From positions 42,043 through 106,042 of the forward strand of contig NZ_JFHR01000015.1 of NCBI RefSeq assembly GCF_000722875.1: DNA of 64,000 bases. The letters are read 5' to 3'. The DNA comes from Sphingobium chlorophenolicum. GTDB lineage: Bacteria > Pseudomonadota > Alphaproteobacteria > Sphingomonadales > Sphingomonadaceae. A program made the position numbers and the translations under genes. Shown here in pieces: positions 18,931-27,467 of the stretch. The first letter of the stretch is position 1. Every line of letters begins with the position of its first letter. The notes under the pieces were generated by a model. The model worked only from the letters and a program-made list of their open reading frames with translations. It searched no databases and was not told where the DNA came from.

Positions 18931-20826
18931 ATGTGCGGAATTGCGGGCATCTTCCACCTTGAAACGGCCAAGCCCGTCGATCCGGCGCGGGTCGGGCTGA
19001 TGCTGGACGCCATGCCGTGGCGCGGGCCTGACGACAGCGGCATCTGGACCGCGCCGGGCGTGGGATTGGGCCATCTGCGCCTGTCGATCATCGACCTCGG
19101 CAGCGGATCGCAGCCGATGCTGACCGAGGATGACAGCCTTGCCGTCGTCTTCAACGGCGAGATCTACAATTTCAGGGAGGTCCGTGCCGAACTGGAGGCG
19201 AAGGGCCATGTCTTCCGCACGGAAAGCGACACCGAAGTCATCCTGCACGGCTACCGCCAATGGGGCGAGGCCTGCGTCGAGAAATTCAACGGCATGTTCG
19301 CCTTCGCCCTGTTCGATGCGCGGGCGCAGGCGCTTTGGCTGGTGCGCGATCGCCTGGGGGTGAAGCCACTCCATTATGCGCTGCTGTCCGACGGCAGCCT
19401 GATCTTTGGATCGGAACTGAAGAGCCTGCTCGCCCATCCCTTGCTGCGCCGGGCGCCGGATCTGTCGGCGGTCGAGGATTATCTCGCTTACGGCTATGTG
19501 CCCGACGATGCTTGCATGGTGGCGGGCGTGCGCAAGCTGGGCGCGGGCGAGACCTTGCGCATCGTGCGCGGACGCCCGATGCCCCAGTCGCAGCGCTATT
19601 GGGACGTCAGCTTTGCCGACCGCAGCAGGGCGAAGCCGGAGGCGCTGGAGGAGGAACTGGTCGCGCTGATGCGGCAGGCGGTGCGGTCGCGTATGGTGGC
19701 TGACGTGCCGCTGGGGGCCTTCCTTTCCGGCGGCGTGGACAGCAGCAGCGTGGTCGCGCTGATGGCGGAGGCGTCGAAACAGGCGGTCAAGACCTGCACC
19801 ATCGGCTTCGACGTCAAGTCGCTGGACGAAACCGCCTATGCCGACCGGATTGCGCGGCGTTTCGCTACGGATCACCGGATGCGGATCGTGTCGCCCGACG
19901 ATTATGGGCTGATCGATACGCTCGCCCTGCATTTCGACGAACCTTTCGCCGACGCGTCCGCGCTGCCGACCTATCGGGTATGCGAACTGGCGCGGGAGCA
20001 GGTGACGGTGGCGCTGTCCGGCGATGGCGCGGATGAGGCTTTCGCGGGCTATAGACGGCACCGGTTCCAGATGCAGGGCGAGCGTTTGCGCGGACTGATA
20101 CCGGCATCGGTGCGCCAGCCTCTGTTCGGCACTTTGGGCCGCTATTATCCCAAGGCGGACTGGGCGCCGCGGGCCTTGCGGGCCAAATCGACCTTCCTCG
20201 AACTGGCGGGGGAAGGCGGGGAAGCCTATGCCGCTTCGGTCGGGGCAACGCCTCACGCGCTGCGGCAAAGATTGTTCAGCCAGGATATGAAGACGCGGCT
20301 GGGCGCCTATAGGGCAGAGGATCGATATATCAAGGCGATGGCCGAGGCGCCTGCCCGCGACCCGCTGGACCGGGCGCAATATGCCGATCTTCGCATCTGG
20401 CTACCCGGCGATATCCTGACCAAAACCGACCGGATGAGCATGGCCGTCAGCCTGGAGGCGCGGGAACCGCTGCTCGATCACCGGCTGGTGGAATTCGCCG
20501 CCCGTCTGCCGGTCGCTCAGCGAATAAGGGGCAATAGCGGCAAATATCTGATGAAGAAGGCGATGGAGCCTTATCTGCCGCAGGACATCCTCTACCGGCC
20601 GAAAATGGGTTTCGTGACGCCGATCAGCGCCTGGTTCCGGGGACCGCTCGCCGGGGAGGCGACGGCGATCGCCGGGGGATCGGCTTTGGCGAAGACCGGC
20701 TGGTTCGACGCGAAGATGCTGGGCAAGGTTGCGGCGGATCATAAGGCCGGGCTGGCCGATCATGGACGGCTGTTGTGGCAGTTGCTGATGCTGGATAAGG
20801 CTTTGGGAAGGTTGTTCAGCCTTTGA
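18931..20826 (+). CDS. XrtA-associated glutamine amidotransferase (asparagine synthase-like)
   Basis: A 631-residue AsnB relative. The N-terminal glutaminase has the nucleophile Cys2 (MCGIAGIF) and FNGEIYNFREVRAEL; the synthetase half has the ATP pyrophosphatase loop FLSGGVDSSSV near residue 270. In exosortase loci this family is thought to amidate a carboxylate, perhaps a uronic acid or an activated acyl group; the substrate is not known. Its length and its place right after XrtA separate it from housekeeping asparagine synthase. A 128-bp gap with an inverted repeat follows. Confidence 0.9.
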   Translation: MCGIAGIFHLETAKPVDPARVGLMLDAMPWRGPDDSGIWTAPGVGLGHLRLSIIDLGSGSQPMLTEDDSLAVVFNGEIYNFREVRAELEAKGHVFRTESDTEVILHGYRQWGEACVEKFNGMFAFALFDARAQALWLVRDRLGVKPLHYALLSDGSLIFGSELKSLLAHPLLRRAPDLSAVEDYLAYGYVPDDACMVAGVRKLGAGETLRIVRGRPMPQSQRYWDVSFADRSRAKPEALEEELVALMRQAVRSRMVADVPLGAFLSGGVDSSSVVALMAEASKQAVKTCTIGFDVKSLDETAYADRIARRFATDHRMRIVSPDDYGLIDTLALHFDEPFADASALPTYRVCELAREQVTVALSGDGADEAFAGYRRHRFQMQGERLRGLIPASVRQPLFGTLGRYYPKADWAPRALRAKSTFLELAGEGGEAYAASVGATPHALRQRLFSQDMKTRLGAYRAEDRYIKAMAEAPARDPLDRAQYADLRIWLPGDILTKTDRMSMAVSLEAREPLLDHRLVEFAARLPVAQRIRGNSGKYLMKKAMEPYLPQDILYRPKMGFVTPISAWFRGPLAGEATAIAGGSALAKTGWFDAKMLGKVAADHKAGLADHGRLLWQLLMLDKALGRLFSL

Positions 20827-20835
20827 TTCTGGCAC

Positions 20836-20866
20836 CATCGTGCTCCTGCCTCCGCAGGAACGCGAT
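20836..20866 (+). repeat. Family C inverted repeat, copy 1
   Basis: CGTGCTCCTGC, a short loop, then GCAGGAACGCG forms a hairpin just after the amidotransferase gene. It shares the CGTGCTCCTGC arm with the longer element at 29212-29300. The two copies bracket the glycosyltransferase block 20955-29206. No T-run follows, so it is not a classical terminator. Confidence 0.6.
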
Positions 20867-20954
20867 GTTCTGATGTCCCGTGGCATTCAAACCCTTGAAA
20901 GCAGTGGCGAGCAATGCCAACGGGATTTTCGAGCAAAGCAATTAAGGTCCATAG

Positions 20955-22304
20955 GTGACAGTCTCCAAGGAAATCGTGCGGGTGCGCCTGTACCTGCTGT
21001 GTCTGCTGGGGGACATGGCGGGGCTTTTCCTGTCCTTCCTGTTCGCCAACTGGCTGGTGCTGGGGGCCTTTTCGGGCGAGCCGGGCAAGCCGCACGGCCT
21101 GGTCATGTTCGCGATGATCGCGCCCCTCTACGTGCTGCTGGGGGTGCAGGGCGGCGCCTACGGCATCCATATGCTGGAGGATTTGCGGCGCGGCATCTTC
21201 CGGGGGCTGCTTGCCCTCGCGCAGGCGGCGATGCTGATGCTGCTGATCGTCTATCTGGGCAAGATCGCGGAGCAGCTTTCGCGTCTGACCTTCATCGTCG
21301 GGCTGGCCCTTTCGGCGGTCGGGGTGGCGATGGTGCGGCTGGCTATCGGCCGCCTGGGCGCGCGGCTGCTGGGCGAGGTGCCGCACCTGACCGTCGTCAT
21401 CATGGACGGCGTGCCGATCGACGCCGGTCCGCATATGCATGTGATAGAGGCCGCCGCCGCCGGCCTGCATCCCAAGGGGCATGATGCCGACATGGCCGCC
21501 CGCCTGGCCGCCGCCGTCGGCATGGCGGAGCGGGTGATCGTCGCCTGTCCGATGGAGCGGATGGATGACTGGTCGGTAGCGCTGAAGTCGCTTTCAGCTC
21601 GCGGCGAGATAGTGGTGCCGGAACTGCTGCGCTTCGCCCCGGCGCGGGTGGACGAGTTTGACGGCCAGCCCACGATCATCGTGGCGGGCGGACCCTTCCA
21701 GTTTCGCGACCGGCTGATCAAGCGCTTCTTCGACATTATCGTGGCGACGGCGGCGACCATCGCCTTGTCGCCGGTTTTGATTGCGGCGGCCCTGGCGGTG
21801 AAGCTCACCAGCCCCGGCCCGGTTATCTTCCGCCAGCCGCGTATCGGCCGCGACGCCCGGCCGTTCAGCATCTACAAGTTCCGGTCCATGCGCGCCGAAG
21901 CCAGCGATCACAAGGCCGACAAGCTGACTGGACGCGACGATGATCGGGTGACGGCGGTGGGCCGCTTCCTGCGCAAGACCAGCATCGATGAACTGCCGCA
22001 GCTCTTCAATGTCCTGCGCGGCGACATGAGCATCGTCGGCCCGCGCCCCCATGCCGCCGCCGCCAAGGCCGGGGACAGCCTCTATTGGGAGGTGGACGAC
22101 CGCTATTGGGAACGGCACTGCATCAAGCCGGGCATGACCGGGCTGGCGCAGGTGCGTGGCCATCGGGGGTCGACCGATCATCATCAAGATCTGATCGACC
22201 GGCTCCAGTCGGACCTGGAATATGTGACCAAATGGTCGATCTGGCGCGACCTGCGCATCATCGTGGCGACCATCGGCGTGCTGGTGCACCACAAGGCTTA
22301 TTGA
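20955..22304 (+). CDS. Undecaprenyl-phosphate sugar-1-phosphate transferase (priming enzyme)
   Basis: Starts lipid-linked repeat-unit synthesis by moving a sugar-1-phosphate from a nucleotide sugar to polyprenyl phosphate. The 449-residue product has about four N-terminal membrane helices, a central soluble part, and a C-terminal bacterial sugar-transferase domain from about residue 255: an entry helix ([18 protein letters not shown]), [32 protein letters not shown] and MSIVGPRP. The start is GTG at 20955. Its stop shares one base with the next gene. It is in the EpsB/WcaJ class; the sugar cannot be read from sequence. Confidence 0.92.
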   Translation: MTVSKEIVRVRLYLLCLLGDMAGLFLSFLFANWLVLGAFSGEPGKPHGLVMFAMIAPLYVLLGVQGGAYGIHMLEDLRRGIFRGLLALAQAAMLMLLIVYLGKIAEQLSRLTFIVGLALSAVGVAMVRLAIGRLGARLLGEVPHLTVVIMDGVPIDAGPHMHVIEAAAAGLHPKGHDADMAARLAAAVGMAERVIVACPMERMDDWSVALKSLSARGEIVVPELLRFAPARVDEFDGQPTIIVAGGPFQFRDRLIKRFFDIIVATAATIALSPVLIAAALAVKLTSPGPVIFRQPRIGRDARPFSIYKFRSMRAEASDHKADKLTGRDDDRVTAVGRFLRKTSIDELPQLFNVLRGDMSIVGPRPHAAAAKAGDSLYWEVDDRYWERHCIKPGMTGLAQVRGHRGSTDHHQDLIDRLQSDLEYVTKWSIWRDLRIIVATIGVLVHHKAY

Positions 22305-23437
22305 TGGATGCGATCGATCTTGTCGCGGCGGCCGTGCTGCTGCTGTCGCTGGCGGCGGTGGGCTGGCCGTTCCTTTTCTATCCGTTGATCCTGCGGATGC
22401 TGCCCATCCGTCCGGAACATCCCATCCCCGGACCGCCGCCGACTGCGTCGCTGCTGTTCTGCGCCTATAATGAAGAGGCGGCGATGCCGGAAAAGCTGGC
22501 CAATCTGGCGATGTTGAAGACCCGTTATCCAGGGCTGGAAATCCTCGCCTTCGACGATGGCTCTTCCGACGAGACGGCGGCGCTTATCGCCGGGCAGGGC
22601 GATCTGGTGACGCTGCTGCGCGGACCGGGGCGAAGCGGCAAGGCGCATGGCATGAAGCTGCTCGCGGCCAAGGCGCGGGGCGACGTGCTGATCTTCACCG
22701 ACGCCAATGTGATGCTGGACGCCGACGCCATCGACAATCTGTTGGCGCGCTATGCCGATCCGGAGATTGGCGGAGTATTGGGTTCGCTTCATTATATGGG
22801 CGACGGGGAAAGCGCGACCGCCTCGGTCGGTTCGCTTTACTGGCGGATCGAGGAAAGGCTTAAGGACGAAGAATCGCGCACCGGCAACGTGCTGGGGGCG
22901 GATGGATCGATCTTCTCGATCCGGCGGGCGCTTTATCCGGAATTTCCCGACAGCGTGCTCGACGACCTGACCGTTTCCATGGCGGTGGTCTTTGCAGGCA
23001 GGCGGTTGGTGAAGGCAAAGGATGTGATCGCCCGCGAGCGGCTGGTGGCGGCGCGGCGCGACGAATATCGGCGCAAGGTCCGCATCGCTGCCCGCGCCTG
23101 GCATACGCATGGCCATTTGCGGCCGCAGTTGCGGCGCATGGGGATCCTGGACCGCTTCAAATATGCCTCTCGCAAGATCGTCCGGTGGTTCGGCGGCATT
23201 TTCATCCTGACCGGAATCGTTGCGGCCGGGACGCTGGCGATGCGGATTTCGCCGACGCTCTATATGGTTGGCGGGCTGACCGGCGTTTTCGTCCTCTGGC
23301 GGGGCTTGCGTTCCAGGGGTGGACCGTTTGCGGCGTTGGTGGATATCGTGATCGCCTATTTCGCCACGCTCCAGGGGGTGTTGAAGGCGATGACCGGGCG
23401 CACCGTCACCATCTGGAATCCCGCCAAGTCGCGCTGA
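22304..23437 (+). CDS. Family 2 glycosyltransferase, membrane-anchored
   Basis: A 377-residue processive-type GT2. An N-terminal helix (residues 5-27) anchors it; the catalytic domain has SLLFCAYNEEAAMPEKL, the first aspartate motif in AFDDGSSDETAALI, GKAHGMKLLAAKARGD, and the metal-binding FTDANVML; two or three C-terminal helices follow a basic RRKVRIAARAW segment that may stand for the QxxRW motif. It should elongate the polysaccharide at the inner membrane. ATG 22304 overlaps the preceding TGA (TGATG). Confidence 0.9.
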   Translation: MDAIDLVAAAVLLLSLAAVGWPFLFYPLILRMLPIRPEHPIPGPPPTASLLFCAYNEEAAMPEKLANLAMLKTRYPGLEILAFDDGSSDETAALIAGQGDLVTLLRGPGRSGKAHGMKLLAAKARGDVLIFTDANVMLDADAIDNLLARYADPEIGGVLGSLHYMGDGESATASVGSLYWRIEERLKDEESRTGNVLGADGSIFSIRRALYPEFPDSVLDDLTVSMAVVFAGRRLVKAKDVIARERLVAARRDEYRRKVRIAARAWHTHGHLRPQLRRMGILDRFKYASRKIVRWFGGIFILTGIVAAGTLAMRISPTLYMVGGLTGVFVLWRGLRSRGGPFAALVDIVIAYFATLQGVLKAMTGRTVTIWNPAKSR

Positions 23438-23498
23438 TCCCTCTCGCCAAAGCGGTGGCATATTGTATAGGCGAGCGATCCTTTTGCGGAGCCAAGGC

Positions 23499-24251
23499 GT
23501 GATTACTTTCCAGCGGGTGGCGAAAGCCGCCGGCAAGCATCTGACCCGGACCATGCTGGCCGTGCGCAAGGCGTTGGGCGCGCGGGCCAGCCGGGGGTGT
23601 CCGGCCTGCGGGCAGGCGGTGGTCGGCTTCTTCCGCTATGGCGACAATGGCGAATGGGGTTGCCCGAACTGCGGCGCTTCCCCCCGTGAGCGATTGATGA
23701 ACCATCTGATCGCAGGGGAAGTGTTGACCGTGCCAGCCGGGGGGGCCGTGCTGCACATGGCGCCCAATGAATCCAGTCTGGTGAAGCGCTTTTCCGCCGC
23801 CGCAGATTATACGCCCGCCGACCTCGATCCTGGCCGTTACCCTGTGCCGAACATGCGGCGCGTCGACCTGATGGCGCTGGACGCCAGCGAGCGTTACGAC
23901 CTCTTCTACGCCAGCCATGTGATGGAACATGTGCCCGACGATCATGCCGTGCTGCGCAACATCCACCGCGCATTGAAGCCAGGCGGCGAGGCCTGGCTGA
24001 TCGTGCCGCTTTGGGAGAAGCCGACCGAGGACGGCAGTTTCGACATCCCTCCCCGCGAGCGCGAACGGCGTTTCGGCCAATGGGATCATGTGCGTCAATA
24101 TGGCCCGGATTTCGCCGACCGCATCCGCGCCGCTGGCTTTGAACTGGAGGAGATCGACGCCAGCGGCATCGATGCCGACACGCGGCATTATTATGCGCTG
24201 GACGACCGGCTGTTCCGCGCCCGCAAGCCGCAGGGAAGCGCAGCCCGGTGA
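23499..24251 (+). CDS. Class I SAM methyltransferase with N-terminal zinc ribbon
   Basis: A 250-residue protein with four cysteines in two knuckles (CPAC at 34-37 and CPNC at 55-58), then a class I methyltransferase fold: VLHMAPNESSLVKRF (degenerate SAM loop), DLMALDASERYDLFYASHV, and ALKPGGEAWLIVPLW. GTG 23499 with GGAG seven bases upstream is preferred over a TTG at 23463. The context suggests methylation of a sugar or of the polysaccharide intermediate (inference). It overlaps the flippase gene by four bases. Confidence 0.8.
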   Translation: MITFQRVAKAAGKHLTRTMLAVRKALGARASRGCPACGQAVVGFFRYGDNGEWGCPNCGASPRERLMNHLIAGEVLTVPAGGAVLHMAPNESSLVKRFSAAADYTPADLDPGRYPVPNMRRVDLMALDASERYDLFYASHVMEHVPDDHAVLRNIHRALKPGGEAWLIVPLWEKPTEDGSFDIPPRERERRFGQWDHVRQYGPDFADRIRAAGFELEEIDASGIDADTRHYYALDDRLFRARKPQGSAAR

Positions 24252-25582
24252 GCGAACCGCTCGGCAGGGCGCTCGCCCGGATGGAGGCTTCGGCCCGCAT
24301 CCTTGCCCTGATCAAGCTCGCTAATGTCGGGCTGACGCTGATCTGGGGCTTTGCCGTCACCTATGTGTTCGTGCGCGTCCTGCCGATCAGGGAATTTCAG
24401 TCCTTCCTCCTACTCGTGGCGTTCGGCAATTTCACCATTTCCGCCGAATTCGGCCTCACCAGCATCATCTATGCGCGGCTGCGGCGGCATTGGTTGGGGC
24501 ATTTGGGGCTGGCCATGGGGCAGGACGATGAAGGCGGTTTTCGGCTGGAAGAGATGGGAATATTGTTCCTGTTCCTTGGCCTGCTGATCGCTGGCGGTTT
24601 CGCCATCCTGCTTGCGGCGCTCGCCCTGGGCGGCCTGCATACCGGCATGCCGTTGCTGTTCCTGCTGTTCTTCCTCTCCGCCTGCATCAACCTGCCCGCA
24701 TTGCTTGCCAAGAGGGCGCTGGCGGCGGTGGATGGGAATTTCCTTTGGGAAGCGCTCGACTGCCTGCGCCGGGTGATGACGATCGCATTGCTGCTGTTCA
24801 TCCTGCAGGGTCTCGACCCGCGCCTGTCGGTTGCCTTGCAGCTTTGCGTCAGTGTCGTCGTGATCGGCTATGCCATAGCGTTGGTGCATGGCCGCCTGGG
24901 CATGAAGGCGCGGCACTGGCTGTCCTTCCGGGTCGGCGGAGGGCATGTCCGGGCTCATTATCTGCGCGATATCGGGGCTTCAGCGGCATTCACCATTTCG
25001 GAGATACTGGCCTATAACGCCCCTTATTTTACCATCGTGGCGGTTACCCATGATGCGCGGCCGATGCTGGTCTTCGACTTTTTCTTCAAGATGTCGCGGT
25101 CGCTTTCGATGCTGGTGCGGGCGATGGTGGAGGCGGCCTTGCCCCGGATCACGAGGGCCTTTCACGCGGGTGACAGGGCGCGTTTGCGGCAGTTGATGGG
25201 GCGGGCGCTTGGGGTCGCGCTGTTCTTCGCAGTGGGCGCTTCGGCGGCCCTGCTCTTGCTGGGTGAATGGCTGTTCGCCAAGCTGTTCGACGGCCGCGCC
25301 GCAATTGACCGCATCGACCTGCTGCTGATCGACGGCGCGTTGCTGGCGCTCGCCGTGATTTGCGTATCGGTCTATGTGCAGGGCGCGCTGGGGCGATTCA
25401 GCCTGTTGCTGAAAAGGTCGCTGCCTTTCCTCGCCGGTTCGCTGCTGAGCGTGCCGTTGGCGCGGATGTTCGCGCCGGAGCGGTTCGATCAACTGTTCCT
25501 GGTCCTCTACACGCTGACCTTGTTCGCTGCCGCCGTCCTTCATGGCCTTTCGCTGCGCCGGTTGATGGGAAGCTGCATATGA
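24248..25582 (+). CDS. Polysaccharide flippase (Wzx/MATE-like)
   Basis: A 444-residue integral membrane protein with about twelve hydrophobic segments and few charged loops, in the MOP exporter superfamily to which Wzx flippases belong. Visible landmarks are ILALIKLANVGLTLIWGFAV at the N-terminus and FDFFFKMSRSLSMLVRAM in the middle, similar to the conserved core of oligosaccharide flippases. It should move the lipid-linked repeat unit across the inner membrane. The start is GTG at 24248, overlapping the methyltransferase stop; its own stop overlaps the next start (ATGA). No Wzy polymerase is obvious nearby. Confidence 0.85.
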   Translation: MSEPLGRALARMEASARILALIKLANVGLTLIWGFAVTYVFVRVLPIREFQSFLLLVAFGNFTISAEFGLTSIIYARLRRHWLGHLGLAMGQDDEGGFRLEEMGILFLFLGLLIAGGFAILLAALALGGLHTGMPLLFLLFFLSACINLPALLAKRALAAVDGNFLWEALDCLRRVMTIALLLFILQGLDPRLSVALQLCVSVVVIGYAIALVHGRLGMKARHWLSFRVGGGHVRAHYLRDIGASAAFTISEILAYNAPYFTIVAVTHDARPMLVFDFFFKMSRSLSMLVRAMVEAALPRITRAFHAGDRARLRQLMGRALGVALFFAVGASAALLLLGEWLFAKLFDGRAAIDRIDLLLIDGALLALAVICVSVYVQGALGRFSLLLKRSLPFLAGSLLSVPLARMFAPERFDQLFLVLYTLTLFAAAVLHGLSLRRLMGSCI

Positions 25583-26718
25583 AAGCGACCATGTGCGACC
25601 CCTCCCTGTTCACCGGGCGCTACGACGACAGCCTCTGCGCTGCGATGGCGGCCGAGGGGGTGGACGTTACTTTGCTTGCGCGGCCCATGAGGGTGACCGA
25701 CGCCATCGTGCCGCAGGGCTATCATTATGATGCATGCTTTTTTCGCGGGAGCGAAGCGCTGCGGCCGCGGATCGGGGAGGGACGGGCCTCCCGTCTGCTC
25801 AAGGCGGCGGAATATGGGCTAAGCTGCGGCCTGGGCGACCTCAGCGCGCTTTCCGGCGCGGATGTGGCGCATATGCAGTGGCTCCCGCTCGCGCCCGCCG
25901 ACCGCATCATGCTGCGGCGGCTGAAGGGCAGGACCGCGTTGGTCCACACGGTCCATAATGCCGATGCCTATCATTCCGATGCAAGGATGCAGGGCAGGGG
26001 CTATCGCGACCTGCTCGATCTGTTCGACGCGCTGATCGTCCATGGCGAAACGACGCAGGCGGCGCTGGAGCGACAGGGTGTCGACCCGGCGTGCATCCAT
26101 GTGACGCCGCATCCGCCGATGCGCCTCGCGTCCGCCGGACCGGACGATCTGGCGCTGGTGCCGGACGCCGCCCTGCCGCGCCTCCTCTTTTTCGGCACGA
26201 TCCGGCCCTATAAGGGCGTCGATCTGCTGGTGGAGGCCTGCCTGTCGCTCTGGCGGGCGGGACATCGCTTCGAACTGGCGCTCGCGGGCAAGCCATTCAT
26301 GGACATCGCGCCGCTGCTCGACAGAGTGCGCAGCGCGGGTTTCGGCGAGCGGCTGATCGCCGATTTGGGCTTCCTCACCGAACAGCGGCTCGACGCGCAT
26401 ATGGCGAAGGCGGACATATTGCTCTTCCCCTATCGCCATATCGACAGCAGCGGTGCCTTCCTGTCGGCACTGCACCATGGCAAGGCGATGGTCACGTCCG
26501 ACGCGGGCATGTTCGCGACCCTGCCGCCAGAGGTTGCCGTCAAGACGCCTGCGGGAAATGCGCCGGCGCTTGCGCAAGCCCTCTTGCCCCTCGTAGAAAG
26601 CGCCGCCATCAGGCAGGCTTTGGGAGCGCGCGCGCGCACCTATGGAGATTCAATGGGTAATTGGCAGGACATGGCTAGGGCCACCATCGCGATCTATCGG
26701 AGCGTGACGGGAGCATGA
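25579..26718 (+). CDS. GT4-type glycosyltransferase
   Basis: A 379-residue retaining glycosyltransferase in the GT-B fold. The C-terminal donor half has RLLFFGTIRPYKGVDLLV, then DLGFLTEQRLDAHMAKADIL and FPYRHIDSSGAFLSALHHG, where the acid residue usually placed in an EX7E motif is replaced by IDSSG, as in several polysaccharide enzymes. The N-terminus MKATMCDPSLFTGRYDDSL fits an acceptor domain. The start follows the flippase by overlap at 25579. Sugar and linkage are unknown. Confidence 0.88.
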   Translation: MKATMCDPSLFTGRYDDSLCAAMAAEGVDVTLLARPMRVTDAIVPQGYHYDACFFRGSEALRPRIGEGRASRLLKAAEYGLSCGLGDLSALSGADVAHMQWLPLAPADRIMLRRLKGRTALVHTVHNADAYHSDARMQGRGYRDLLDLFDALIVHGETTQAALERQGVDPACIHVTPHPPMRLASAGPDDLALVPDAALPRLLFFGTIRPYKGVDLLVEACLSLWRAGHRFELALAGKPFMDIAPLLDRVRSAGFGERLIADLGFLTEQRLDAHMAKADILLFPYRHIDSSGAFLSALHHGKAMVTSDAGMFATLPPEVAVKTPAGNAPALAQALLPLVESAAIRQALGARARTYGDSMGNWQDMARATIAIYRSVTGA

Positions 26719-27467
26719 GCCGTTATGTTCGCGAACTGCGCGACCGGGCGCTGGCGGTGCGGCTGGCACTGGCGGGCCGCGTCCATCAATATCCCGAAAT
26801 CCAGGCGCTGCGCCGGTTCCTGAGCGCCTTCGCCGTCGATTGCGTCTTCGATGTCGGCGCCAATCGCGGCCAATATGCAACGATGCTGCGCAAGGATGCG
26901 GGGTTCCGGGGCACGATCCTGTCCTTCGAACCCAATCCGCAGGTTTTCGCGGAACTGGAACGCCATGCGGCGTCCGACGGCAAATGGCATGCGTTCAACA
27001 TGGCGCTGTCCGAATTCGACGGTACGGCCAGCTTCAACATCATGGCCGCCGACCAGTTCAGTTCCTTGAAGAAGCCGTCCGGAGAACAGGACGCGATCTT
27101 CGCCGACCGCAACAAGGTGACGCGCACTGTCGATATGCAGTGCCGCCGCCTTGAAAATCTGCTGCCCGAACTGAAGGCGGCGCATGACTTCGCCCGCCCG
27201 TTTCTGAAGATGGACACGCAGGGACATGATCTCTCCGTCTGCGAAGGCGCGGGCGCGGTGTTGAGCGAAATGGCCGGGGTCCAGACCGAACTCGGCGTCC
27301 GGCCAATCTATGAAGGCGGCACCGGCTATCGCGTGATGATCGACTGGCTGGCCGATCACGCCTTTGTTCCCTCTGCCTTCTTCGCCAACAACAAGGGGCA
27401 TTTCCCGCTGCTGGTCGAAATGGACGGCATCTTCGTCAATCAGGCATATTTGCCGCAGGACCGTTGA
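26715..27467 (+). CDS. FkbM-family methyltransferase
   Basis: A 250-residue SAM-dependent methyltransferase of the FkbM group, which O-methylates sugars and other small substrates. The SAM loop is FDVGANRGQYATML near residue 41, followed by ILSFEPNPQVFAEL and the C-terminal FLKMDTQGHDLSVCEGA. It lies fully inside the polysaccharide operon with four-base overlaps at its start and a three-base overlap at its end, so sugar methylation of the exopolysaccharide is likely (inference). Confidence 0.9.
   Translation: MSRYVRELRDRALAVRLALAGRVHQYPEIQALRRFLSAFAVDCVFDVGANRGQYATMLRKDAGFRGTILSFEPNPQVFAELERHAASDGKWHAFNMALSEFDGTASFNIMAADQFSSLKKPSGEQDAIFADRNKVTRTVDMQCRRLENLLPELKAAHDFARPFLKMDTQGHDLSVCEGAGAVLSEMAGVQTELGVRPIYEGGTGYRVMIDWLADHAFVPSAFFANNKGHFPLLVEMDGIFVNQAYLPQDR

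Noticed and set aside
17319..19154. 611-residue open frame on the minus strand across xrtA
   Set aside because: Antisense to the glycosyltransferase, xrtA and amidotransferase genes; composition is Arg/Gln/His-rich as expected of a GC-rich shadow frame.
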